A stretch of 64,000 nucleotides of DNA, taken from the NCBI GenBank assembly GCA_032358255.1, contig JAULBX010000002.1, positions 806,001-870,000 on the forward strand. The letters are read 5' to 3'. Source of the stretch: Heterotrichella gracilis (lineage: Eukaryota > Sar > Xanthophyceae > Tribonematales > Xanthonemataceae). The position numbers were made by a program, and so were the translations under genes. Of the stretch, positions 16,323 through 24,325 are shown piece after piece; position 1 is the first letter of the stretch, and each line of letters begins with the position of its first letter. A model generated the notes under the pieces. That model ran no database searches. It worked only from the letters and a program-made list of their open reading frames with translations, and was not told where the DNA came from.

Positions 16323-18446
16323 ATGACAACTTTTATACGATCGCTTAGTGCGACATTATTTTTGCTTTTTATAATTCCTGTTAATTTAAAAGCGCAAGAA
16401 ATTCAATGGGCGTTTTCTATAAACTACGACAACGAAATAACCAATAAAGATCAATTCAACGCCCGCATGGCAACAGGCGCGCCTGATGCTAAAAATTATG
16501 GCGAAGCAAGTAAACGTTGTGCAACCGCCAACAAACAAAAAAGTGCTCAGTTATGGCTTGATCTTAAAACGCCACAAGAAGCCAAGCAAATATTAATAGT
16601 TGAAAATAATTCCTGCGGCAATATCGTAAAAGTAGAATTATTGGATGAAGAAGGGACGGGCACACCTGTTTATGAAAAGCCGGCTGATCCGGTCAATAGC
16701 GGCTACCGTTTATTTACAATTAACATTCCCGAGCGCACAAAAAAAATTAAGACCATTAAAATAAAAATAAGTGGTATGGCCGCAAAAGCCGAACCGCAAA
16801 TAGATGCAGTAGGAGTTTTGGATGCTGATACAAAATATACGTTTGACGAGATCATAAAAAAATACAACACCAATAAACCAGAATTTACTAAAATAGAAGA
16901 CGCAAGCACTGCAAATTTTGTATATGGTTTTGATAAGAAAAATATTAATGTATTAAATGTAAAAAAAGACATCAATACCTTACTTAAAGGTTTAAGGCCA
17001 GGTGAATCGGGAAATCTTGGCGGGAGAGTGAACTCAGAATACGATGAAATTGCGCCAATTATTTCACCAGATGAAAAAACATTATTCTTTATCCGATCAA
17101 TTACAAACGAAGATATTTGGTATAGCGAATGGAGTGCAAAAGATACAGCTTGGGGTAACGCGCAGCGTATGGGTAAACCTTTTAATGATCATACCGTAAA
17201 TAAAGTTGTAGGGATTACACCTGATGGAAACACTATGCTTGTTAAGGGTGCGTATAAAAACGGCGCTGTAATAAGTAGCTTCGGGTTTTCTTTTAGTAAA
17301 CGCATCATGGGTGGATGGAGCGTTCCCGAAAAAATAAAATTAAAAGGTTATGATGATATGGTGAAAGGACAATACGTAGGTTCATATTATGCTAATGATG
17401 GTAAAACATTACTAACCAGTTTTTCTGAAACAAAAGAAAGTGAGTTCAACGATATTTATGTGAGCTTTTTTAATGAAAAAGATAATTCTTGGAGCAAACC
17501 GATGAACCTCGGGAAAAATTTTAATACCCCTTACAAAGAAGATACTCCTTTCTTAGCCTCTGATGGAGTGACCTTATACTTTAGCAGTGATAGGCCGGGT
17601 GGACTTGGCAAGCGTGATATCTTTTTTGCAAAACGTTTGGACGATACCTGGTTAAACTGGAGTGCAGCTGTTAACTTAGGTTCAACAATCAATACAGTTG
17701 GTGATGACGCTAATTACAGTATTGCCGCATCTGGTTATTATGCTTATATGGTAAGTACACGTAACGCCATTGGCGGAAGTGATATAGTTAGAATTAAATT
17801 AAAGGATGAAATAAAACCAAACCCGGTAGTTTTAGTAAGCGGTAAGGTTATTAACGCAAAAACAAAAGAAAATATTGACGCAACTATTCTTTACCAATTT
17901 TTACCCGACGGTGCCGAAGCTGGCATTGCTAGAAGTAATCCAAACAACGGCGATTATAAAATAGTTTTGCCTTACGGCAAAAATTATTCCTTTAACGCCA
18001 ACGCTCCCGGTTTCATCGCAGTATCAGATAATTTAGATCTTTCAGATATCTCAGAGTACAAAGAAATTACACGCGATCTCTATTTAGTTCCAGTAGAAAT
18101 TGGAGAAACTATTCGTTTGAATAATATCTTTTTTGAAACGGCCAAATGGGATCTGCTTCCAACTTCTTTTCTTGAATTAGATAAATTAGTAAAGATACTT
18201 TCTGATAATCCTTTAATGGAGATTACGATATCAGGGCATACAGATAATGTTGGCAATGATGATGCCAACCAAATTTTATCTGCTAACCGAGCGAAATCTG
18301 TTGTTGATTACCTAGTATCCAAAGGTATTGTTGCCGCAAGATTTCAGCAAGCAGGTTTTGGTGAGACCAAACCAATTGCTACAAACGACACTGACGAGGG
18401 GAAAGCACTAAATCGCAGGGTTGAATTTACAATTAATAAAAAATGA
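16323..18446 (+). CDS. OmpA-family protein with PD40 propeller
   Basis: 707 residues. Signal peptide 1-23 (ending LKAQ). Residues 30-165 resemble a discoidin-like jelly roll (MATGAPDAKNYG ... AQLWLDLKTPQEA). Residues about 235-490 contain PD40/WD40-like blades (ISPDEKTLFFI, LASDGVTLYFSSDRPGGLGKRDIFFA, SGYYAYMVSTRNAIGGSDIV). A carboxypeptidase-regulatory-like domain follows at about 500-590. The C-terminal OmpA domain (597-707) has FFETAKWDLLP, ISGHTDNVG and NRRVEF, which bind peptidoglycan. Such proteins link the outer membrane to the wall; PorE of the T9SS has a related layout, but that identity is not shown here. Confidence 0.9.
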   Translation: MTTFIRSLSATLFLLFIIPVNLKAQEIQWAFSINYDNEITNKDQFNARMATGAPDAKNYGEASKRCATANKQKSAQLWLDLKTPQEAKQILIVENNSCGNIVKVELLDEEGTGTPVYEKPADPVNSGYRLFTINIPERTKKIKTIKIKISGMAAKAEPQIDAVGVLDADTKYTFDEIIKKYNTNKPEFTKIEDASTANFVYGFDKKNINVLNVKKDINTLLKGLRPGESGNLGGRVNSEYDEIAPIISPDEKTLFFIRSITNEDIWYSEWSAKDTAWGNAQRMGKPFNDHTVNKVVGITPDGNTMLVKGAYKNGAVISSFGFSFSKRIMGGWSVPEKIKLKGYDDMVKGQYVGSYYANDGKTLLTSFSETKESEFNDIYVSFFNEKDNSWSKPMNLGKNFNTPYKEDTPFLASDGVTLYFSSDRPGGLGKRDIFFAKRLDDTWLNWSAAVNLGSTINTVGDDANYSIAASGYYAYMVSTRNAIGGSDIVRIKLKDEIKPNPVVLVSGKVINAKTKENIDATILYQFLPDGAEAGIARSNPNNGDYKIVLPYGKNYSFNANAPGFIAVSDNLDLSDISEYKEITRDLYLVPVEIGETIRLNNIFFETAKWDLLPTSFLELDKLVKILSDNPLMEITISGHTDNVGNDDANQILSANRAKSVVDYLVSKGIVAARFQQAGFGETKPIATNDTDEGKALNRRVEFTINKK

Positions 18447-18478
18447 TCTGTTGATAAGTGCGGTTGATCTATTGTGGG

Positions 18479-18512
18479 AGAGCAACTCTTTAGTTAGGGT
18501 TGCTCTTTTTTT
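18479..18512 (+). terminator. Rho-independent terminator after the OmpA-family gene
   Basis: AGAGCAAC (18479-18486) pairs with GTTGCTCT (18499-18506) around a 12-base loop and is followed by a T tract to 18512. It lies 33 bases after the stop codon. Confidence 0.9.
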
Positions 18513-18561
18513 ACTTCATACCAAAAGTAATTCAATTATTCCACAAACGTAATTTTATGTG

Positions 18562-18569
18562 CATATTTG
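18562..18569 (+). promoter_or_regulatory. -7-like box (CATATTTG) before selU
   Basis: One mismatch from TAnnTTTG, 9 bases upstream of the selU ATG and downstream of the previous terminator, which places a promoter here. Confidence 0.35.
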
Positions 18570-18578
18570 TGGTAGCGA

Positions 18579-19631
18579 ATGGCCATCACAAAACTAAACA
18601 TACAGGAGTTTCTTCAGTTAACACAAAAGCAAATCGTAGTAGATGTTAGAAGTCCGGGTGAGTATGAACATGCTCATATTCCCGGCGCCATATCATTACC
18701 GCTTTTTACAAATGAAGAACGAAAAGTTATTGGTACTGCTTACAAAAAAGAAAGCAGAGAAAGAGCTATAAAAATTGGTCTAGATTATTTTGGAACCAAA
18801 ACAGTAAAACTAATTGAAGAAGTTGAAAAATTAGTTGCCGAGAAAAAAACGAAAGAAATTGGCGTTCACTGTTGGCGTGGAGGTATGCGCAGTGCTGCGA
18901 TTGCGTGGCTACTAGATCTTTATGGCTTTAAAGTGTATTTACTCCATGGAGGTTACAAAGCTTACCGTAATTACGCTATTCAACAATTCACAAAAAATTA
19001 CGATTTACGTATTATAGGTGGTTATACAGGTAGCAATAAAACCGGCGTGTTAAATGAATTAAAAAAAGCTAACGAAAAAATTATCGACCTTGAAGCGTTG
19101 GCTTTACATAAAGGTTCGGCATTTGGAAATTTAGATCTTCATGCACAACCCTCGCAGGAAATGTTTGAGAATTTATTAGCTGCAGAATTAGATAAACATA
19201 ATTCAAATAATTCTTCATCAATTATTTGGCTGGAAGATGAAAGCCAGCGTTTGGGAAATGTAAATGTACCGCTTGCATTTTTTATGAGCATGCGTGACTG
19301 TCCGGTTATATTTTTAAATATTCCATTCGGAGAAAGGTTAAAACATATTATTGTTGATTACGGAAAGTACAGTAAAGAAAAAATCATTAACGCTATTGTG
19401 CGTATCAAAAAAAAATTAGGTGGCCTCGAAACAAAAAATGCCATCAACTTTATTTTGGAGGATGATATGACAAATTGTTTTTCTGTGCTTTTAAAATATT
19501 ACGATAAGCTATATTTACGCAACACATATAAAAGAGAAGAGGCTGAGAAAAAAATAACCACACTTGAAATAAGTTCGGTTGATGCAAAAATAAATTCTGA
19601 AAAAATAATTAAGCATGTCTACAACAGATAA
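18579..19631 (+). CDS. selU: tRNA 2-selenouridine synthase
   Basis: 350 residues. It replaces sulfur with selenium in 2-thiouridine at the tRNA wobble position, using selenophosphate from SelD. The N-terminal rhodanese domain (1-140) has the catalytic Cys98 in the family motif CWRGGMRS (Cys97 in E. coli). The C-terminal P-loop domain begins at GGYTGSNKT (147-155); the usual Gly before Lys is Asn here, an unusual Walker A. Other family marks are present (DLEALALHKGSAFG, WLEDES). The gene overlaps selD by 17 bases, so enzyme and selenium donor are made together. Confidence 0.95.
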   Translation: MAITKLNIQEFLQLTQKQIVVDVRSPGEYEHAHIPGAISLPLFTNEERKVIGTAYKKESRERAIKIGLDYFGTKTVKLIEEVEKLVAEKKTKEIGVHCWRGGMRSAAIAWLLDLYGFKVYLLHGGYKAYRNYAIQQFTKNYDLRIIGGYTGSNKTGVLNELKKANEKIIDLEALALHKGSAFGNLDLHAQPSQEMFENLLAAELDKHNSNNSSSIIWLEDESQRLGNVNVPLAFFMSMRDCPVIFLNIPFGERLKHIIVDYGKYSKEKIINAIVRIKKKLGGLETKNAINFILEDDMTNCFSVLLKYYDKLYLRNTYKREEAEKKITTLEISSVDAKINSEKIIKHVYNR

Positions 19632-20676
19632 TACATTTGCTCTCACACAATATGCGCATGGCGCGGGCTGTGGTTGTAAAATTGCGCCACAGGTTTTAAA
19701 AGAGATATTACAGGGTTCTGTTTCGCAGCCCGGAAAAAATTTGTTGGTTGGCAACAGCAGTAATGATGATGCCGCGGTTTATGATCTTGGAAATGGTACT
19801 GCATTAATTTCTACTACCGATTTTTTTATGCCCATTGTTGATGATGCTTTTGATTTTGGAAGAATTGCTGCAGCAAATGCAATTAGCGATGTATATGCAA
19901 TGGGTGGTAAACCCATTATGGCATTAGCAATTTTAGGATGGCCCATTCAAAAAATTCCAACATCGGTTGCACAAAAAGTAATTGAGGGCGCAAGAACTGT
20001 TTGTGCACAAGCAGGAATTGCATTGGCAGGCGGACACAGCATTGATACTTTAGAACCCATGTTTGGTTTATCGGTAAATGGGCTGATCGATGTAAAAAAT
20101 CTTAAAAAAAATGATACTGCACAAGGGGGTGATCTTCTTTTTTTAACTAAGGCAATTGGCGTTGGCGTATTATCCACAGCTCAAAAAAGAGGTTTATTAA
20201 AAGAGGAAGACAAACTTATTTTAATAGAGCAACTAACACAATTAAATACCGTTGGCGAAAAATTAGGAAAGATAAGCGGCGTAACTGCAATGACAGATGT
20301 TACAGGTTTTGGTCTGTTAGGTCATTTGATAGAAATGGCGAAGGGCAGTAATTTATCTGCGGTTATTGATTATTCAGCAGTACCAAAAATTTCTTCTGTA
20401 TCATTTTACTTAAAACAAAATACAATACCTGACGCAACTTTTAGAAACTGGAATGCTTATAGTGCCGATACAGAAATAAAGCCTGATGTAGATGTAATGG
20501 AAGCGTTTAATTTATTACCCGATCCGCAAACGAACGGCGGTCTGTTATTTTCTGTAACACCTGCTGCTGTTGAAGAAGTAAAAGACTTGTTAAAAAAGAA
20601 CGGACTGGAAAATTTTATCACTCCAATAGGTAAAATGATAAAAAAAGAAGAAAAAGTGGTAAAAGTATTTAAATAG
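19615..20676 (+). CDS. selD: Selenide, water dikinase
   Basis: 353 residues. It makes selenophosphate from selenide and ATP. The N-terminal GAGCGCKI places Cys19 and Lys22 at the positions of E. coli Cys17 and Lys20, so this is the cysteine form and needs no selenocysteine. AIRS-type motifs follow: DDAAVYDLGNGTALISTTDFF, AISDVYAMGGKP, and LAGGHSIDTLEPMFG. No selA or selB is visible in the window, so the evident use of its product is tRNA selenation by SelU. The stop codon lies inside a long AT-only hairpin shared with the convergent gene. Confidence 0.96.
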   Translation: MSTTDNTFALTQYAHGAGCGCKIAPQVLKEILQGSVSQPGKNLLVGNSSNDDAAVYDLGNGTALISTTDFFMPIVDDAFDFGRIAAANAISDVYAMGGKPIMALAILGWPIQKIPTSVAQKVIEGARTVCAQAGIALAGGHSIDTLEPMFGLSVNGLIDVKNLKKNDTAQGGDLLFLTKAIGVGVLSTAQKRGLLKEEDKLILIEQLTQLNTVGEKLGKISGVTAMTDVTGFGLLGHLIEMAKGSNLSAVIDYSAVPKISSVSFYLKQNTIPDATFRNWNAYSADTEIKPDVDVMEAFNLLPDPQTNGGLLFSVTPAAVEEVKDLLKKNGLENFITPIGKMIKKEEKVVKVFK

Positions 20677-20708
20677 AAAAAATTATTCTTTAATAATTTT
20701 TTCTATTT
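20671..20708. terminator. 16-bp hairpin spanning two convergent stop codons
   Basis: 20671-20686 and 20693-20708 are perfect reverse complements around a 6-base loop. The arms hold the last codons and stop of selD on one strand and the last codons and stop of the propeller gene (KIEKIIKE, stop) on the other. AT-rich but long, with T runs on both strands, so a bidirectional terminator built from coding sequence is likely. Confidence 0.55.
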
Positions 20709-23211
20709 TTCTTCCCATCACGAATAAATAAACTCCTTTACTTTTTTCACTTAAATCTACTTCTGTTTTTCCTCTCTCTAAAACTGTCGTATATACTAGG
20801 AGCCCCAAACTGTTATAGACATTTAAAATTTGATCGCTTTCGTTTGAAATAATAGTTACACGGTTGCAAAAGGGATTTGGATACACGTTTGGCCCGGCTT
20901 TATCCGATATCAATAGATTATTTCCTGTACAAAGTTGTACTGTTTGTGTAATTGTCGTAATGTTCAAGCAATTATTTGCATCAGAACCAATCAAAGTATA
21001 TGTAGTAGTTACGGAAGGTGTAACGGACAAACTGAAATTTTGTCCACCAGGAATCCACGTGTATGATTGTGCACCATTTGCAATCAATAAAACCGTTTGC
21101 CCTACGCAAACAGGTCCAGGACCATTTATGAAAATATTTGGCGAGGCATTTACTATTATATTTGAAATTGCTGGTGTTTGAGAAATACAACCAGCAACAT
21201 CCATCCCTATAATAGTATATGTTGAGCTAACACTTGGGGTAACAATAGGGCCGGCAGGTTGAAAAGTATAACTAATACATCCATTTGGTGTTATTGTAAA
21301 ATTTTCGCCGCTGCAAATAGATCCACTACTGGCAGTAATTGTGGGGTTTTGATTTACATTTATTTGAATAGTTGAAGTTCCAAAGCATCCCGTCGGGCTT
21401 ATGCCAGTAACTGTAAATGTTGAACTGACGGTTGGATTAATAACTGGACCGGTTGGCTGAAAAGTATAACTACTGCCTCCACTTGCTGTTATTGTAAAGT
21501 TTTGACCGCTGCAAATAGATCCACTACTGGCAGTAATTGTGGGGTTTTGATTTACATTTATTTGAATGGTTGAAGTGCCAAAACATCCTGTCGGGCTTAT
21601 GCCAGTAACTGTAAATGTTGAGTTAGTCGTTGGTGTCAGATTTAAGCTTGCGCCACTTATGCTTCCTGGATTCCATGTATAAGTTCCTCCAGTTCCGGCC
21701 CCGGTTACTGTTAGTGAAACTGGTTGCCCTAAACAAACAGCCGTTGCATTTGAAGACGCAACGATAGGAGTTTGAGCATATTTTCCAATAAAAATATCAG
21801 CACCTACAACAGGGATCAAATTATGTACCGCAGGGCCTGGATCAAAGTCTGCAGTTCCACCATACCATCCCGTTATAAGTATATTTTCACAATTATCAAC
21901 GCAAATTCCATACGCCCTATCATTAATTGTACTACCTATATTTTTAGCCCATACATAATTACCGGAAATATCATATTTAGCAAAAAAAATATCAAGTCCG
22001 CCAATAGATACTAAATTAGCAGTTAGTGGGCCTGGATCAAAATCACACGTATTATTAAAATAACCCGTTACATATATATTGCCTGCGATGTCTGATGCAA
22101 TCCCGTACCCTTGATCTCCACCTACTGAACCAATTTGTTTTGCCCAGATATAATTTCCTCCAGCATCATATTTAGCAATAAAAATATCACTTGTTCCCGA
22201 TGATGAAAGATTGTTGATTCCTGGCCCCGGATCAAAGTCTATACTTCCTTCAAAAAAACCTGTAAGCATTACATTTCCGCTTGCGTCTGAAACAATTGCT
22301 TGTCCATAATTAAGGCCTGTACTTCCAAATCTATTTGCCCATATATAATTTCCATTCACATCATATTTTGCAACAAAAATGTCTCTTGGCGAACCTGCTG
22401 TTAAATTGAATGTTCCCGGACCTGGATCAAAATCAGATGTGCCGGAAAACCAACCTGTAACTAATATATTTCCTATTGGATCTAGTTTAATACTATAACC
22501 AACTTGTATTCCATTACCAACAATAGTTTTTGCCCAAAGATAATTTCCATTAGTATCATACTTTGCAATATAAATCCCTGGCTGTTCTACAAAAAAAGCT
22601 GGTCCTGGGTCAAAATCAGCCAAATCAGATGTAAGACCTGTTATATAAACGTTTCCATTTAGATCTGCCGTTATACTCCAGCTTACGTCAAAATATTGCG
22701 AACACCCAATACTTTTTGCCCATATAAAATTTCCATTGTTATCATATTTGGCAAAAAAAATATCGCCGCCGCCAATTGGTACTAAATTATTTACTAATGG
22801 CCCAGGATCAAAATCGGCAGTATCCTGACACCAACCTGATATGTATACATTTCCATTTCCGTCTAGTGCGAGGCTATATGAATTCTCCCAACTGTCTCCA
22901 CCAATTTGTTTTGCCCAAACATAATTTCCCGCAGCATCGTATTTAGCAATAAATACATCATCATTTCCAAAAGAGGTTAAGTTTACTGTGGCGGGTCCCG
23001 GATCAAAATCGCAGGTATTATTAAAATATCCTGTTACATATACATTACCTGACGCGTCATTAACAATTCCAAATCCAACATCAGCAAGTGTGCCTCCTAC
23101 ACTTTTAGCCCATGTATATTGTAAGTTTTGGGCATTAGAGAAAGAAAAAATGAAAAAAAATAAAGTCGAAAATACTTTAAAAGTTAGAGAACAAAAAAAA
23201 TTGTTTTTCAT
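20683..23211 (-). CDS. T9SS type A protein: seven-blade propeller plus Ig-like repeats
   Basis: 842 residues. Signal peptide 1-27 (ending FSNAQ). Residues about 29-485 hold seven ~65-residue repeats of SBBP type, each with WAK at the start, GN(V/I)xxTG, DFDPGP, and a closing IAKYD motif, which suggests one complete seven-bladed propeller. Then come four Ig-like repeats (about 490-765) of the C-x-G-x3-L-T type. Two of these are nearly identical over 66 residues. The C-terminal ~70 residues (NVYPNPFCNRV ... KSKGVYLFV) are a type A sorting domain. It is probably a surface-attached or released adhesin; ligand unknown. Confidence 0.92.
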   Translation of the reverse strand: MKNNFFCSLTFKVFSTLFFFIFSFSNAQNLQYTWAKSVGGTLADVGFGIVNDASGNVYVTGYFNNTCDFDPGPATVNLTSFGNDDVFIAKYDAAGNYVWAKQIGGDSWENSYSLALDGNGNVYISGWCQDTADFDPGPLVNNLVPIGGGDIFFAKYDNNGNFIWAKSIGCSQYFDVSWSITADLNGNVYITGLTSDLADFDPGPAFFVEQPGIYIAKYDTNGNYLWAKTIVGNGIQVGYSIKLDPIGNILVTGWFSGTSDFDPGPGTFNLTAGSPRDIFVAKYDVNGNYIWANRFGSTGLNYGQAIVSDASGNVMLTGFFEGSIDFDPGPGINNLSSSGTSDIFIAKYDAGGNYIWAKQIGSVGGDQGYGIASDIAGNIYVTGYFNNTCDFDPGPLTANLVSIGGLDIFFAKYDISGNYVWAKNIGSTINDRAYGICVDNCENILITGWYGGTADFDPGPAVHNLIPVVGADIFIGKYAQTPIVASSNATAVCLGQPVSLTVTGAGTGGTYTWNPGSISGASLNLTPTTNSTFTVTGISPTGCFGTSTIQINVNQNPTITASSGSICSGQNFTITASGGSSYTFQPTGPVINPTVSSTFTVTGISPTGCFGTSTIQINVNQNPTITASSGSICSGENFTITPNGCISYTFQPAGPIVTPSVSSTYTIIGMDVAGCISQTPAISNIIVNASPNIFINGPGPVCVGQTVLLIANGAQSYTWIPGGQNFSLSVTPSVTTTYTLIGSDANNCLNITTITQTVQLCTGNNLLISDKAGPNVYPNPFCNRVTIISNESDQILNVYNSLGLLVYTTVLERGKTEVDLSEKSKGVYLFVMGRKIEKIIKE
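21311..21625. repeat. Tandem 198-bp repeat inside the adhesin gene
   Basis: The segment starting CTGCAAATAG at 21311 recurs from 21509, exactly 198 bases (66 codons) later, with only a few differences over roughly 115 bases. It encodes the duplicated Ig-like repeat (TVTGISPTGCFGTSTIQI). The high DNA identity points to recent duplication or homogenisation. Confidence 0.85.
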
Positions 23212-23375
23212 TACGATTCTTTAAGATAAAAATAGTCTTATACTTTAATATATGAGAAAAGTACATAGAAGTTAAATATACGCTTTTTTGTGGTGAATAT
23301 AATACCAAAATTATGCTTCGCTTTAACTATATTAATAGAAAATTACCGAAATAAATTAATTCTTATCTTTACATT

Positions 23376-24254
23376 ATGACAATTGCAGTTTACGCTCGTT
23401 CAACAAAAGATAATCATTCAGCTTACATCGAACAAATTTACACTATACTCAAAACAGAGAAGGTGAATTTGATCATTTACGAACCTTATTACAAATTCTT
23501 AAAAGAGAATTATAAGTTCGATCTTCAAATAGAAACTTTTTCAAATTCGGAAGAATTGATCTCTAAAGGATCGTACCTCATTTGTTTAGGGGGTGATGGC
23601 ACTATGCTTGAAACAGTAGCCTTTCTAAAAAATTCAGGAATCCCTGTGCTGGGTGTAAACACTGGTCGTTTGGGTTTCCTCGCCTCTGTAAATAAAGATG
23701 ATCTTACCAAGGCATTACTGCAATTATTAAAAGAACAATTTACTTTAGATAAACGTGAATTAATTGAGATCACCGGCTGCGCTAATTGTTTTGAAGATGT
23801 AAATTATGCTTTAAATGAATTTACTATTCACAAAAAAGATAGTAGCGCCATGATAAATATTGATACTTATATTGATGGCGTTTTTCTTAACTCTTATTTT
23901 GCTGATGGGCTCATTGTTGCTACACCAACGGGTTCCACCGCATATTCACTAAGTTGCGGCGGACCAATCATGATGCCCGATTCAGATAATTTTATCATCA
24001 CCCCAATTGCACCGCATAATTTAACTGTACGCCCAATTGTTGTTTCAAACAATAAACAAATTAGTTTTAAAGTAAGTGGCCGAAGCGATAGCTTTAATAT
24101 AGCGCTCGATTCGCGCAGCGCCCAAATACCTTCTAACTCTGAAATAATCATTAAAAAGGCTAATTTCAGGATCAACCTTATTAATCTCGAAGGACAGCAT
24201 TTCTTCACCACATTACGTAATAAAATGATGTGGGGGCTTGACAGACGGCAATAA
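23376..24254 (+). CDS. nadK: NAD kinase
   Basis: 292 residues. It phosphorylates NAD to NADP in the cytoplasm. Family motifs are all visible: GGDGT at 72-76, NTGRLGFL at 95-102, a DGLIVATPTGSTAYSLSCGGP segment with the NE/D and TGS elements, and the C-terminal beta sandwich with a DSR motif. Length is normal. A TATCTTTA box stands 4 bases before the ATG. It is transcribed alone, divergently from the adhesin gene. Confidence 0.97.
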   Translation: MTIAVYARSTKDNHSAYIEQIYTILKTEKVNLIIYEPYYKFLKENYKFDLQIETFSNSEELISKGSYLICLGGDGTMLETVAFLKNSGIPVLGVNTGRLGFLASVNKDDLTKALLQLLKEQFTLDKRELIEITGCANCFEDVNYALNEFTIHKKDSSAMINIDTYIDGVFLNSYFADGLIVATPTGSTAYSLSCGGPIMMPDSDNFIITPIAPHNLTVRPIVVSNNKQISFKVSGRSDSFNIALDSRSAQIPSNSEIIIKKANFRINLINLEGQHFFTTLRNKMMWGLDRRQ

Positions 24255-24260
24255 GCATAT

Positions 24261-24304
24261 CTAAACGGTTTAGTTGTTTCTTTGATTTTATTTTTTTAGA
24301 TTTG
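24261..24304 (+). promoter_or_regulatory. Promoter of the zincin protease gene, with palindrome
   Basis: TAGATTTG at 24297-24304 matches the Bacteroidota -7 box exactly, with TTG at 24274-24276 as a -33 element 20 bases upstream. A near-perfect palindrome CTAAACGGTTTAG (24261-24273) abuts the -33 element and could be an operator. The box overlaps the upstream start candidate at 24302, so ATG 24326 is the true start. Confidence 0.55.
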
Positions 24305-24325
24305 GGTATATATATCAATATACAC

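Noticed and set aside
19615-20676. Selenocysteine-containing SelD
   Set aside because: The active-site codon gives Cys and there is no in-frame TGA.
21311-21625. CRISPR or intergenic repeat
   Set aside because: The repeat is in frame inside an adhesin gene, with a 198-base period and no unique spacers.
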